The notes under the pieces were generated by a model that saw only the letters and a list, made by a program, of their open reading frames with translations, ran no database searches and had not been told where the DNA came from. Shown here piece by piece: positions 42,265-51,381 of a DNA stretch of 64,000 nucleotides. Source of the stretch: Subtercola sp. PAMC28395 (GTDB lineage Bacteria; Actinomycetota; Actinomycetes; Actinomycetales; Microbacteriaceae); assembly GCF_018889995.1 (NCBI RefSeq), contig NZ_CP076547.1, forward strand, positions 2,046,001 through 2,110,000. The letters are read 5' to 3'. Position numbers and translations under genes: made by a program. The first letter of the stretch is position 1. The number at the start of each line of letters is the position of its first letter.

Positions 42265-43200
42265 ATGACCCCTCTTCCTCCCCTCCCTGAGCCGCATAGC
42301 GCGACGAATGCAACCACGCGCGAATCAGTAGTCCGCACAGCAGAGCCCCGCTCCACAGATACCCGCGCTGCAGTGAAACCCTCAACTCTTCCTCGGTCTC
42401 GTCTGAGAGTGGGTGTCTCGGCTGCCGTGGTGCTCGTTCTCGGGGCACTGGTGTGTGCCGTGCTCATCTCGATGTTCAGTCCGCGTGGTCGAACTGGCAC
42501 GATTTCACTCTCGTCGTCCGGCACGACTCATCCCGCGGCCGCGTCATCTCCGGTATCCGACGGCCCCGGGCCGGAATCGTCGTCGGCTCCACAGGGAGGG
42601 CATAGTGCGCGTGACACCACGGTTCCTCCGACGGCGCTTCCCGCAGGGAGCGCTGCGGGCGTCGGAGGCCCTGGCAGTTCAGCACCAGCCAGTAAGGGTG
42701 CAGTGCCTGCGAGCGGGGTGACCGGCGCGGTCATTCTCGTCCATGTGCTCGGTGCGGTGACCGCACCGGGTCTCTACGAATTGCCTGTCGGCGATCGCGT
42801 CGTCGATGCGGTCGGTGCAGCAGGTGGTTTCACACCGGAGGCCGATCAGGGTCAGCAGAACCTCGCACGGGTCGTCAAAGATGGCGAACAGATCGTCATT
42901 CCTGAACGGGGCGCGTCTCCTGCACTCGGCTCGGTCGCGGCCGGAGCTGCGGCGCAGGCCGGTGGCGGAGGTTCAGCTTCACCACTGGGAGGAAAAGCAC
43001 TCCCTTTGCAGCCGGTGAATCTCAACACTGCCGACCAGGGCGTGCTCGAGACCCTGCCACACGTGGGCCCCGCGTTGGCCCAGCGAATCATCTCCTGGCG
43101 ATCGGAGAACGGCCCCTTCACGCAGGTGGAAGACCTGAAGAATGTATCCGGCATCGGCGACAAGACCTTCGCCGAGCTTCAACCCCTGGTCACGGTCTGA
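42265..43200 (+). CDS. comEA: ComEA family DNA-binding protein (SLBB + helix-hairpin-helix)
   Basis: Membrane-anchored DNA receptor-like protein, 311 aa. Cytoplasmic N-terminus, one membrane helix (VSAAVVLVLGALVCAVLISMF, about 50-70), a long Ser/Gly/Pro-rich region, an SLBB domain (VHVLGAVTAPGLYELPVGDRVVDAVGAAGGF) and a C-terminal pair of helix-hairpin-helix motifs (VNLNTADQGVLETLPHVGPALAQRIISWR, DLKNVSGIGDKTFAELQPLV). In competent bacteria ComEA binds incoming DNA at the cell surface. Followed directly by comEC. Confidence 0.92.
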   Translation: MTPLPPLPEPHSATNATTRESVVRTAEPRSTDTRAAVKPSTLPRSRLRVGVSAAVVLVLGALVCAVLISMFSPRGRTGTISLSSSGTTHPAAASSPVSDGPGPESSSAPQGGHSARDTTVPPTALPAGSAAGVGGPGSSAPASKGAVPASGVTGAVILVHVLGAVTAPGLYELPVGDRVVDAVGAAGGFTPEADQGQQNLARVVKDGEQIVIPERGASPALGSVAAGAAAQAGGGGSASPLGGKALPLQPVNLNTADQGVLETLPHVGPALAQRIISWRSENGPFTQVEDLKNVSGIGDKTFAELQPLVTV

Positions 43201-43203
43201 ATT

Positions 43204-44763
43204 GTGGCTGCCACGGCAGGTCCTGGAGTTGACGAGGGAGGCGCGCTTGCTCGCGTCGATCTTCGCCTTGTGCTGCCCGCTGCAGCGTGCTGGCTTGTTG
43301 CAGCTCTTGCTGTCGGGCTTCCCTCAGCAGTGGCCGCGGAGGTGCTTCCTGTCGCGGCAGCGGCAGCCTTCACGTGTGCCGTGGTCGTGGTGGTGGTCTG
43401 CGCAATGCACATCAATCGCGGATGGGTTCGCACACTGGGAGCGACTGTGGCAGTGATCGCGGCCTCCGTGGCATTGGTCTGTGTCTCTGTTTTCGCGCAT
43501 CTGCCAGCGCGATTTCCGGGTGACGCTTCCCGGCTGGTCGGCCACAGCGTTTCTGTCATCGTCACGGTCGACTCCGCACCGGTGCAGACAGAGAGTCAGG
43601 GCTTCAGCGGCGTCGAGCACTCCATTCGGTTCTCGGCGACGGCCACTCTCTTGAAGACGACGATGCAGCATATCGAGCTACGCATGCCGGTGCTGGTCTT
43701 TCTGAGGTCGGAGTCTGCCGCTCCGGTCTCCATCGGCGCCCAACTCGGGCTGATGGGAAAACTGCAGGCCACCGACCCCGGCGAGAGTGTGGCCGCCCTT
43801 TTCTTCGCTGAGGGTGTGGCGACGGTGCTCGCCCAGCCGCCCTGGTACCTCGACTGGGCGAACCGGCTCCGTGACTCCTTTCGCCGGAGTGCCTCTGTGC
43901 TGCCTGGGGCCGGAGCCCAACTCGTCCCGGGTCTGGCCATCGGCGACGTGAGCCTGGTGAGCGACGAACTCAACTCGAGCATGATCACGAGCGGGCTCAG
44001 TCACCTGACGGCCGTCTCCGGAGCGAACTGCGCCATCGTCGTCGCCGCAATCATGCTGCTGGGCGGGGCGTTCCGGCTGTCGCGCCGCTCGCGCATCACA
44101 CTCTGTCTCATTGTGATGGCTGCCTTCGTGGTTCTCGTCACTCCCTCACCCAGCGTGCTCCGCGCGGCCGTGATGGCAACGATCGTTCTGCTCGCGCTGG
44201 CCTCGGGCAGAACACCCCGTGCCCTGCCAGCCCTGGCGCTTGCGTGCGTGGTCATGCTCGTGGCCGATCCCTGGCTCTCACGAAGCTACGGCCTCGCGCT
44301 CTCTGTTCTGGCCACGGGCGGACTGCTTCTGCTGACGAGGCCGCTGCACAGGCTCCTTTCGCGGTGGTTTCCCTCTGGCATCTCCCTGGTGATTGCGGTG
44401 CCTCTCGCCGCACAGCTCGCGTGCCAGCCTGTGCTCGTTCTGCTTTCACCCAGCATTTCGACGTACAGCGTTGTCGCGAATCTGCTCGCGGAGCCGGCCG
44501 CGCCCGTAGCGACGGTGATCGGGCTGATCTCCTGCGTTGCGGGCGCAGTGGTGCCGTCACTGGCCAGTGCCGGGGCGTGGCTGACGTGGGTGCCGGCTTC
44601 GTGGATCGCCGGTGTCGCCACCTTCTTCGCTGATCTTCCCGGAGCGACCCTTCCCTGGCAGGGCGGGGCCTCGGGGTCAGCGCTGGTGATCATTTTCACG
44701 GCGGCAGCGTTCGTGGCGGTGTTCGTGCGTGATCCGACGCTAGGAGCGGCGGAGAACCCATGA
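43204..44763 (+). CDS. comEC: ComEC/Rec2-type membrane channel protein, without its metallo-hydrolase domain
   Basis: 519-residue polytopic protein that in competent bacteria passes single-stranded DNA through the membrane. It contains the OB-fold region (about 90-200) and the competence domain with LPGAGAQLVPGLAIGDVSLVSDELNSSMITSGLSHLTAVSGANCAIV, where the HLTAVSGxN motif is diagnostic. The MBL-fold domain fused at the C-terminus in Bacillus is encoded by the next gene, which overlaps by 4 bases. GTG 43204 is the start, 3 bp after comEA. Confidence 0.92.
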   Translation: MAATAGPGVDEGGALARVDLRLVLPAAACWLVAALAVGLPSAVAAEVLPVAAAAAFTCAVVVVVVCAMHINRGWVRTLGATVAVIAASVALVCVSVFAHLPARFPGDASRLVGHSVSVIVTVDSAPVQTESQGFSGVEHSIRFSATATLLKTTMQHIELRMPVLVFLRSESAAPVSIGAQLGLMGKLQATDPGESVAALFFAEGVATVLAQPPWYLDWANRLRDSFRRSASVLPGAGAQLVPGLAIGDVSLVSDELNSSMITSGLSHLTAVSGANCAIVVAAIMLLGGAFRLSRRSRITLCLIVMAAFVVLVTPSPSVLRAAVMATIVLLALASGRTPRALPALALACVVMLVADPWLSRSYGLALSVLATGGLLLLTRPLHRLLSRWFPSGISLVIAVPLAAQLACQPVLVLLSPSISTYSVVANLLAEPAAPVATVIGLISCVAGAVVPSLASAGAWLTWVPASWIAGVATFFADLPGATLPWQGGASGSALVIIFTAAAFVAVFVRDPTLGAAENP

Positions 44764-45686
44764 TCCACAACCGTCTTTCGCGACGAAGCCAATACGGTGA
44801 ACGGCGTTGGAGTCCGAGGCGCCGGGTTCGTGCCCTCCGAGTGGCTTGCGCACTCCTTGTACTCGTCTCCGGCGCGATCTACGCGGGCTCAGGCCTTGGC
44901 GTGACTCTCTCTGCCGGCTCGGCGTGGCCGGGCAACTGGCAGATCGCCGCCTGCGACATCGGTCAGGGCGATGCCGTCGCCGTGCACGACGCCGATCGGT
45001 TTGCGCTGGTGGATGTCGGGCCCGACCCTGAGCTGCTCCGCTCCTGTCTGGATCGCCTCTCGATCTCCCGGATCGACCTGCTCGTGCTCACTCACTACGA
45101 CCTCGATCATGTGGGCGGGCTGTCAGCCGTTCTCGGAATGGTCTCGGTGGTACTGCTCGGTCCGGCCGAAGACGGCCGCGATGCTGCGATGGCAGACGCC
45201 CTCACACAAGCAGGCGCTGAGGTTCGCCACGCTCACCGCGGCGACGTCGGCGAGCTGGCCGGCCTGTCGTGGAACATCCTCTGGCCACCCGTAGACACAC
45301 AGCTCCGCGGTAACGATGCGAGTGTGACGATCGAGTTCACGGGTTCCCTCCGCTCGCTCTTCCTGGGTGACCTGGGCGAAGACTCCCAGCGACTGGTTTC
45401 GGCGGCCAACCTTCTGAGCCACGAAGACGTCGTGAAGGTCGCGCACCACGGAAGTGCCGACCAGAGTGAAGACTTCTACCAGGCCATCCGGGCAGCGGTG
45501 GGGTTGATTTCGGTCGGTGCGAACAATCGGTACGGGCATCCGACCGACCGGCTGCTGGGTATTCTCGGTCGCAGCCAGACCAGCGTCTTCCGCACCGATC
45601 TTCTCGGCATGATCGTGGTCGCGCCCTCACCCGACGGCATCGTGGTGTGGTCAGACGGTCAGGCTAGGGTTGAGAAGAAGAGATGA
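44760..45686 (+). CDS. MBL-fold hydrolase equivalent to the ComEC C-terminal domain
   Basis: 308-residue protein. One N-terminal membrane helix (RVACALLVLVSGAIYAGSGLGV) anchors it with the catalytic domain outside. The domain shows DIGQGDAVAV, the metal motif LTHYDLDHVGGL, LFLGDLGEDSQ and KVAHHGSADQ, all typical of the ComEC C-terminal nuclease-like domain. Coupled to comEC by ATGA overlap, so it probably works with the channel to degrade the non-transported DNA strand. That role is inferred from the fused forms. Confidence 0.88.
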   Translation: MIHNRLSRRSQYGERRWSPRRRVRALRVACALLVLVSGAIYAGSGLGVTLSAGSAWPGNWQIAACDIGQGDAVAVHDADRFALVDVGPDPELLRSCLDRLSISRIDLLVLTHYDLDHVGGLSAVLGMVSVVLLGPAEDGRDAAMADALTQAGAEVRHAHRGDVGELAGLSWNILWPPVDTQLRGNDASVTIEFTGSLRSLFLGDLGEDSQRLVSAANLLSHEDVVKVAHHGSADQSEDFYQAIRAAVGLISVGANNRYGHPTDRLLGILGRSQTSVFRTDLLGMIVVAPSPDGIVVWSDGQARVEKKR

Positions 45687-45689
45687 GGT

Positions 45690-46766
45690 GTGGTGGTGGC
45701 AGGAGCACGATCCGGTGGGTCCGCCGGCGCGCGGGGCGCTTCTCGCTCACCGGCCAAGGCTTCGGCCAAGTCGCCTGCCCCTGTCATTCCACAACTGAGC
45801 TGGGAGAACATCCGCCCTGCCGCTGTGGTGCTGGTCTCGGGCCCGGAGTCCTTTCTCGCCGACCGTGCCATCCGGCGCCTTCGCGAGCTGCTGAAGCTCG
45901 AAGACCCGAGCCTCGAGGTGAGCGACATCGACGCCTCTGGTTACGCGCCGGGCGAGCTGCTCACCATGGCGAGCCCCTCGCTGTTCGGCGAACCGCGCCT
46001 GATCAGGGTGTCGTCAGTCGAGAAGTGCACAGACGGGTTTCTGCTCGAAGCGATCGACTACCTGGCCTATCCAGCCGATGACACGTGTGTCGTGCTTCGC
46101 CACGGCGGGGGAGTGCGCGGCAAGCGCCTTCTCGATGCCGTGCGCGCCAGCGGCGGCGATGTCATCGAGGTCGTCTGCGCTGAACTCAAGAAAGACACCG
46201 AGCGCTATGACTTCGCCGTCGCAGAATTCCGTGCGGCGGGTCGGCGGGTCAGCCCCGGCGCTCTTCGGGCCCTCGTTTCGGCCTTCACCGACGACCTCGC
46301 CGAACTCTCCAGTGCCTGTGGCCAGCTGATCGCCGACACGTCAGACGAGATCACCGAAGCGACCGTCGAGCGGTACTACTCCGGCCGAGTCGAAACCAAT
46401 GCTTTCGCCGTTGCAGACAGTGCGATCGCTGGCCGGTACGGCGAGTCGCTGGCGCTGCTTCGGCACGCTCTTGCTACCGGCGCAGACCCGGTGCCGATGG
46501 TTGCCGCTTTCGCGATGAAGCTTCGCACGATGGCGAAGGTACTCGGCACGAGGGGCGGTTCAGGCCAGCTCGCCGGGCAGCTTGGCATGGCACCCTGGCA
46601 GGTCGACCGCGCCCGTCGGGACCTTCAGGGGTGGACGGGCGAGGGCCTCGGCCGCAGCATCCAGATCCTCGCTGAGACCGACGAGAACATCAAGGGCGGC
46701 GGCCGTGACCCGGTCTACTCCCTCGAGCGCATGATCGCCACGATCGCCTCCCGGGGCGAGCGCTGA
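45690..46766 (+). CDS. holA: DNA polymerase III subunit delta
   Basis: Clamp-loader subunit that opens the beta clamp, about 358 aa. An Ala/Ser/Pro-rich N-terminal tail of 30 residues precedes the family domain (AAVVLVSGPESFLADRAIRRLRE, SLFGEPRLIRV, ELSSACGQLI, AFAVADSAIAGRYGESLALLRHAL). The C-terminal collar domain ends IKGGGRDPVYSLERMI. The start is one of three tandem GTG codons (45690, 45693, 45696), with GATGAGG just upstream. A TAGGGT box lies at 45665-45670. Position after comEC and before rpsT is the usual one. Confidence 0.9.
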   Translation: MVVAGARSGGSAGARGASRSPAKASAKSPAPVIPQLSWENIRPAAVVLVSGPESFLADRAIRRLRELLKLEDPSLEVSDIDASGYAPGELLTMASPSLFGEPRLIRVSSVEKCTDGFLLEAIDYLAYPADDTCVVLRHGGGVRGKRLLDAVRASGGDVIEVVCAELKKDTERYDFAVAEFRAAGRRVSPGALRALVSAFTDDLAELSSACGQLIADTSDEITEATVERYYSGRVETNAFAVADSAIAGRYGESLALLRHALATGADPVPMVAAFAMKLRTMAKVLGTRGGSGQLAGQLGMAPWQVDRARRDLQGWTGEGLGRSIQILAETDENIKGGGRDPVYSLERMIATIASRGER

Positions 46767-46896
46767 GCTGCGCGTACACCGAGTCAGAGACGCGGCTCGG
46801 TGAGCTGAATTGTCCCGAAAGTGCCGCGGTTCGGGACGTTTCCACGCACCGTGAGCTGTGCTCGCTCTGCCTGTCGTTGTGCCGGCGGGGTCACGC

Positions 46897-46926
46897 AAAA
46901 AAGCCCCGCGGTTGCGGGGCTTTTTT
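46897..46926. terminator. bidirectional rho-independent terminator between holA and rpsT
   Basis: AAAAAA-GCCCCGC (46897-46909), loop GGTT, GCGGGGC-TTTTTT (46914-46926): a canonical terminator readable in both directions. Confidence 0.95.
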
Positions 46927-46930
46927 CGTA

Positions 46931-46957
46931 GATTTGCGCGAGGAGCGCGCGCAAATC
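46931..46957 (-). terminator. second hairpin just after rpsT
   Basis: GATTTGCGCG (46931-46940) pairs with CGCGCAAATC (46948-46957). It lies 8 bp after the rpsT stop and could protect the 3' end or aid termination. Confidence 0.6.
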
Positions 46958-46964
46958 AATAAAT

Positions 46965-47225
46965 TCAGAGGGCGGCGACGCTCGTGGAGATCGACGACTT
47001 GCGGTTCGCAGCCTGGTTCTTGTGAATGACGCCCTTGCTGGCAGCCTTGTCGAGCTTCTTGCCTGCGAGGCTCAGAGCGGCCGTGGCCTTCTCCTTGTCG
47101 CCCGCGGCAACGCTGGTCTTGACGGCGCGGATGGCGGTCTTCAGCTCGCTTTTCACGGCCTTGTTGCGCTCGTGCGCCTTGTCGTTGGTGCCGATGCGCT
47201 TGATCTGGGACTTGATATTTGCCAC
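46965..47225 (-). CDS. rpsT: 30S ribosomal protein S20
   Basis: 86-residue small-subunit protein that binds 16S rRNA. The sequence [34 protein letters not shown] and the C-terminal [15 protein letters not shown] are diagnostic. The start is GTG 47225 with AGAGGAT 6 nt upstream, so translation may be tuned by the weak start codon, as with the non-AUG start of E. coli rpsT. Followed by two hairpins. Confidence 0.97.
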   Translation of the reverse strand: MANIKSQIKRIGTNDKAHERNKAVKSELKTAIRAVKTSVAAGDKEKATAALSLAGKKLDKAASKGVIHKNQAANRKSSISTSVAAL

Positions 47226-47376
47226 GGAATTATCCTCTGTATCTGGTGCTGGTCTGGGGGGTATCTGTATCGCAGCTCGCGTTCACAAAGCGAGTGCGGA
47301 AGCCAACAGGCAACACTACCAGTTGCTGGCCTCTACTTCAATCCAGACCGCGGCAACCCGCGCATTCGGATGCGAT

Positions 47377-47389
47377 TACCGTTAACCCT
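47377..47389 (+). promoter_or_regulatory. leaderless promoter -10 (TACCGT) for the aminotransferase
   Basis: TACCGT at 47377-47382, 7-nt gap, ATG 47390. It rejects the upstream in-frame start at 47219, which lies across the rpsT start. Confidence 0.7.
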
Positions 47390-48547
47390 ATGCCCCATCT
47401 CGCCGCGCACATGGATTCAGTGCCCCCTTCGGGTATCCGCCGCATATTCGAGCTGGCCCAATCGCTCGACGATGTGGTCTTTCTCGCCGTGGGAGAGCCC
47501 GATGTCGCTGTCGCGCCGCACATCCTCGAAGCCGCCGCCCGCGCGTGGCAAGCAGACGAGACCTACTACACGCCCAACGGTGGCATTCCGGAGCTTCGCG
47601 CTGCGATCGTCGCCAAGCTCGCCGCCGAGAACGGGATCGTGGTCGACGCCGAGCAGGTGTGGGTGACCAACGGCGGCATGCACGCCCTCTACCTCGCCAT
47701 GACCCTGGCGCTCGGCCCGGGAGATGAGGTGCTGCTGCCCGACCCCGGCTACTCGACCTTCCCGATGAACGCACGGATGATCTCCGCCGTGCCCGTTCCT
47801 TACACGCTGCGCAGCTCTCATGACTTCCTGCCGGACTTCGACGAACTCGAGCGTCTCGTCACGGCCAACACCCGCATGATCATCGTGAACTCCCCATCGA
47901 ATCCATTGGGAGCGATCCTTCCGCGGGAGACCATCGAGAAGCTCCTCGCATTTGCCCGCAGGCACGACCTCTGGGTGCTGAGTGACGAGGTTTATGAGCG
48001 GTTCACCTATGGTTCGCTGCACACCTCCATCGCTGCCCTCGACGACGAAGACCGGGTGTTCTCGGTGTTCTCCCTGTCGAAGACGTACGCGCTCACGGGA
48101 GCACGGATCGGCTACCTGGTGACCCCGCCCGGCATGTCGCAGATCCTCCGCACGGCGCAGGAGGCGATCATCAGCTGCATCAACCTCCCCACCCAGCTCG
48201 CAGCGGTGGCAGCGATCACCGGGCCGCAGGATCACGTTCTCACGGCGGCAACTCACTACCGCGAGAACCTCCAGGCCGCCACTGAACTCCTGCGCGAGCT
48301 CGGCATCGAGTACCTCGAGCCGTCTGGGGCGTTCTACCTCTGGGTGGACGTCTCGTATGCGACGGGCGGCGATGTTGCCGAGTGGGCGGAGCGCTTCCTG
48401 CTCGAACAGCGCGTGGCGGTGGCGCCGGGCAGCGCGTTCGGCCGGCACGGTGAGGGCTGGATCCGCCTGTGCGTGGCTGCAGATCTCGCAGACATCGAGA
48501 CGGGCATCCGTCGTCTGCCCCGCCCGCCCGCACCGGCTACGGTCTGA
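47390..48547 (+). CDS. PLP-dependent class I/II aminotransferase
   Basis: 385-residue fold-type I aminotransferase of the aspartate/aromatic type. Features: VVFLAVGEPDVAVAPHILEAA, VWVTNGGMHALYLAM, NSPSNPLGAILPRETIEKLL (NPxG motif), LSDEVYERFTYG (PLP-contact Asp) and VFSVFSLSKTYALTGARIGYL with the Schiff-base lysine. The C-terminal Arg that binds the substrate carboxylate is in EGWIRLCVAADL. The amino-acid specificity cannot be fixed from sequence; the neighbours give no pathway. Confidence 0.88.
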   Translation: MPHLAAHMDSVPPSGIRRIFELAQSLDDVVFLAVGEPDVAVAPHILEAAARAWQADETYYTPNGGIPELRAAIVAKLAAENGIVVDAEQVWVTNGGMHALYLAMTLALGPGDEVLLPDPGYSTFPMNARMISAVPVPYTLRSSHDFLPDFDELERLVTANTRMIIVNSPSNPLGAILPRETIEKLLAFARRHDLWVLSDEVYERFTYGSLHTSIAALDDEDRVFSVFSLSKTYALTGARIGYLVTPPGMSQILRTAQEAIISCINLPTQLAAVAAITGPQDHVLTAATHYRENLQAATELLRELGIEYLEPSGAFYLWVDVSYATGGDVAEWAERFLLEQRVAVAPGSAFGRHGEGWIRLCVAADLADIETGIRRLPRPPAPATV

Positions 48548-48742
48548 GCCGACTCCACTTTCGGCGGAACGCAGAGTGTCGCCGTCTCTCTTGTCGACGC
48601 TTGCCAATATCTCCGACGAATCTCAACAGCGAATTCACGAGCCAGCCGCTCGAGCAACCAGAGTCTCGTAAACTTCTCTGAGCGCGCGCGTGCACAACCC
48701 GCCGCCAGCGCGAAACACTTCGCACGAAACCCAGAGGAACGC

Positions 48743-50593
48743 GTGAGCCCCAGAGCAGTACAGGAACTCCAGCCGGCGTCGACCGACCCCGCGTTCATCC
48801 GCAACTTCTGCATCATCGCGCACATCGACCACGGCAAGTCGACCCTCGCCGACCGCATGCTGCAGATCACCGGCGTCGTATCAGACCGCGACATGCGCGC
48901 GCAGTACCTCGACCGCATGGACATCGAACGTGAGCGCGGCATCACCATCAAGAGCCAGGCTGTTCGCATGCCGTGGGCGCTTGACGGCCAGACCTACGCC
49001 CTCAACATGATCGACACCCCCGGCCACGTCGACTTCACCTATGAGGTCAGCCGCTCGCTCGCCGCCTGTGAGGGTGCCATCCTGCTGGTCGACGCGGCGC
49101 AGGGCATCGAGGCCCAGACACTTGCGAACCTCTACCTCGCGCTCGACAACGACCTGAAGATCATCCCGGTGCTCAACAAGATCGACCTGCCGGCCGCCGA
49201 CCCCGACAAGTACGCCGAAGAGATCGCCGGCCTCATCGGCGGCAAGGCCGAAGACGTGTTGCGCGTGAGCGGCAAGACCGGAATGGGCGTCGAAGAGTTG
49301 CTCGACCTCGTGGTCGCGACGATTCCGGCCCCCCAGGGTGACCCACAGGCACCGGCGCGCGCGATGATCTTCGACTCGGTGTACGACTCGTACCGCGGCG
49401 TCGTGACCTACGTGCGCATGATCGACGGCAAGCTCACGCCGCGTGAGAAGATCATGATGATGAGCACCAAATCGACCCACGAGGTGCTCGAGATCGGCGT
49501 CAGCTCTCCAGAGCCCACCCCGAGCAAGGGGCTGGCCGTCGGCGAGGTCGGTTACCTCATCACGGGCGTGAAGGATGTCCGGCTCAGCAAGGTCGGCGAC
49601 ACCGTCACCACATTCAGCCGCCCGGCGACCGTCGCGCTCAAGGGCTACAGCGAGCCCAAGCCGATGGTGTTCTCGGGCCTCTACCCGATCGACGGCTCGG
49701 ACTACCCGAATCTCCGCGAAGCGCTCGACAAACTGAAGCTCTCGGATGCTGCGCTCGTCTACGAGCCCGAGACCTCCGTTGCCCTCGGATTCGGCTTCCG
49801 CTGCGGTTTCCTGGGCCTCCTGCACCTCGAGATCATCACCGAGCGGCTGGAACGCGAGTTCGGCCTCGACCTCATCGCCACGGCGCCGAGCGTTATCTAT
49901 GAGGTCACGACCGACGACAAGAAGACCGTCACTGTGACGAACCCGAGCGAGTTCCCTGGCGGCAAGATCAAGAGCGTCAGCGAGCCGATGGTCAAGGCGA
50001 GCATCCTCGCGCCGAAGGACTATGTCGGCACGATCATGGAACTCTGCCAGGGCCGTCGCGGAACCCTGAACGGCATGGAATATGTCGGCACCGACAGAGT
50101 CGAGCTGCACTACAACATGCCCCTCGGCGAGATCGTCTTCGATTTCTTCGATCACCTCAAGAGCCGCACCCAGGGGTATGCGAGCCTCGACTACGAGCCC
50201 ATCGGCGAGCAGGAGGCAGACCTCGTGAAGGTCGACATCCTCTTGCAGGGCGAGGCGGTCGATGCGTTCAGCGCCATCGTGCACAAAGACAAGGCCTATG
50301 CGTACGGGCTGCTGATGACCGAGCGGCTGAAGAAGTTGATTCCCCGCCAGCAGTTCGAAGTCCCGATCCAGGCGGCCATCGGCGCGCGGATCATCGCCCG
50401 CGAGTCGATCAGCGCCATTCGCAAAGACGTTCTCGCAAAGTGCTACGGCGGCGACATCTCCCGCAAGCGCAAACTGCTTGAGAAGCAGAAGGAGGGCAAG
50501 AAGCGCATGAAGATGGTGGGCCGTGTCGAGGTTCCGCAGGAGGCTTTCATCGCTGCCCTCTCAGGTGACACCGAAACCAAGAAAGAAAAATAG
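48743..50593 (+). CDS. lepA: elongation factor 4 (back-translocating GTPase)
   Basis: Ribosome-associated GTPase, 616 aa. G1 [16 protein letters not shown]2 [13 protein letters not shown]3 DTPGHVDF, G4 [10 protein letters not shown]. The C-terminal LepA-specific domain is present ([47 protein letters not shown]). The GTG start has AGAGGAA 4-5 nt upstream. The 195-bp gap before it holds no gene; a TAAACT box at about 48668 is a possible -10. Confidence 0.96.
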   Translation: MSPRAVQELQPASTDPAFIRNFCIIAHIDHGKSTLADRMLQITGVVSDRDMRAQYLDRMDIERERGITIKSQAVRMPWALDGQTYALNMIDTPGHVDFTYEVSRSLAACEGAILLVDAAQGIEAQTLANLYLALDNDLKIIPVLNKIDLPAADPDKYAEEIAGLIGGKAEDVLRVSGKTGMGVEELLDLVVATIPAPQGDPQAPARAMIFDSVYDSYRGVVTYVRMIDGKLTPREKIMMMSTKSTHEVLEIGVSSPEPTPSKGLAVGEVGYLITGVKDVRLSKVGDTVTTFSRPATVALKGYSEPKPMVFSGLYPIDGSDYPNLREALDKLKLSDAALVYEPETSVALGFGFRCGFLGLLHLEIITERLEREFGLDLIATAPSVIYEVTTDDKKTVTVTNPSEFPGGKIKSVSEPMVKASILAPKDYVGTIMELCQGRRGTLNGMEYVGTDRVELHYNMPLGEIVFDFFDHLKSRTQGYASLDYEPIGEQEADLVKVDILLQGEAVDAFSAIVHKDKAYAYGLLMTERLKKLIPRQQFEVPIQAAIGARIIARESISAIRKDVLAKCYGGDISRKRKLLEKQKEGKKRMKMVGRVEVPQEAFIAALSGDTETKKEK

Positions 50594-50601
50594 CGGCCGG
50601 G

Positions 50602-50614
50602 TAGGGTGCTGCGT
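50602..50614 (+). promoter_or_regulatory. leaderless promoter -10 (TAGGGT) for the SIMPL gene
   Basis: TAGGGT at 50602-50607, 7-nt gap, ATG 50615. Confidence 0.7.
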
Positions 50615-51280
50615 ATGGCTGAAACTATCATCACCGTCGAGGGGCACTTCGACTACCATCACCCGGCTGAACGCGGAACAGTGATGCTTGCCGCTGGCTT
50701 CCAGGGCCCTGAACGGGCGTCGGTCGTGTCTCGTACGGCCCAGCTGCACGGCGCGCTCACGCAGCAGGCGCAACAGTTGGTGGCAGGCAACACAGTTACG
50801 TGGTGGTCGGCCGACCGGATGCGCGTGTGGAGTGAGCGCCCGTGGAACAACGCGGGTGCGCAGCTTCCACTCGTGCACCACGCGAGCGTCGGGCTGGAGG
50901 TGAAGTTCTCTGACCTTTCTGCGCTGGCAGTCTGGGTCGAGAACGTCGCGACGCTCGACGGGGTGACGGTGACGGGCATCCACTGGGCGCTCACCGAGCT
51001 CACAAAGTCCCGCATCACAGCTGAGGCGCAACAGCGCGCCGTGAACGATGCGGTTGTTCGCGCGACGGCCTACGCCCAGAGCCTCGGCCTTTCCACCGTG
51101 GTGCCGCTGGCGCTGGCTGACCCCGGTATGCTCGGCGACGATTCCCGGCTGTTCTCGCCGACAGGTGCTGCCCCCATGGTGCGCGCGATGGCTGCTTCTG
51201 CTCAGGAGGGCGGCCTGGATCTGAAGCCCGAAGACATCACGGTCGAATCCCGCGTGCACGCCCGCTTCGCGGCATCCTGA
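50615..51280 (+). CDS. SIMPL (DUF541) domain protein
   Basis: 221-residue protein of the SIMPL/DUF541 family (BP26-like). The repeating pattern of TIITVEGHFDYHHPAERGTVMLAAGF, ASVGLEVKFSDLSALAVWVENVATLDGVTVTGIHWAL and AQQRAVNDAVVRATAYAQSLGL is typical. Unlike Brucella BP26 or E. coli YggE it has no signal peptide, so it is cytosolic here. The function of the family is unclear. The ATG at 50615 is chosen from the promoter spacing. Confidence 0.82.
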   Translation: MAETIITVEGHFDYHHPAERGTVMLAAGFQGPERASVVSRTAQLHGALTQQAQQLVAGNTVTWWSADRMRVWSERPWNNAGAQLPLVHHASVGLEVKFSDLSALAVWVENVATLDGVTVTGIHWALTELTKSRITAEAQQRAVNDAVVRATAYAQSLGLSTVVPLALADPGMLGDDSRLFSPTGAAPMVRAMAASAQEGGLDLKPEDITVESRVHARFAAS

Positions 51281-51381
51281 GTTCTCTGAAGAAAAGCAGC
51301 GCGGGTCTCATGCTGGATCAATTGAAGCGGGCGGCATCCTCGGCGGTAGGTCGGGCAGCCAATAGGCGAGGATTCCCGTAC

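Noticed and set aside
47219..47389. Longer start for the aminotransferase
   Set aside because: This part covers the rpsT start and its ribosome site on the other strand; ATG 47390 fits the family N-terminus and a -10 box.
48548..48742. Small gene or RNA before lepA
   Set aside because: No frame with a ribosome site and no stable stem-loop series seen; only a possible -10 (TAAACT).
48881..50284. Long open frame antisense to lepA
   Set aside because: It is a mirror of G/C-rich codon bias in a highly conserved gene; no ribosome site, no recognisable domain, and charged low-complexity composition.
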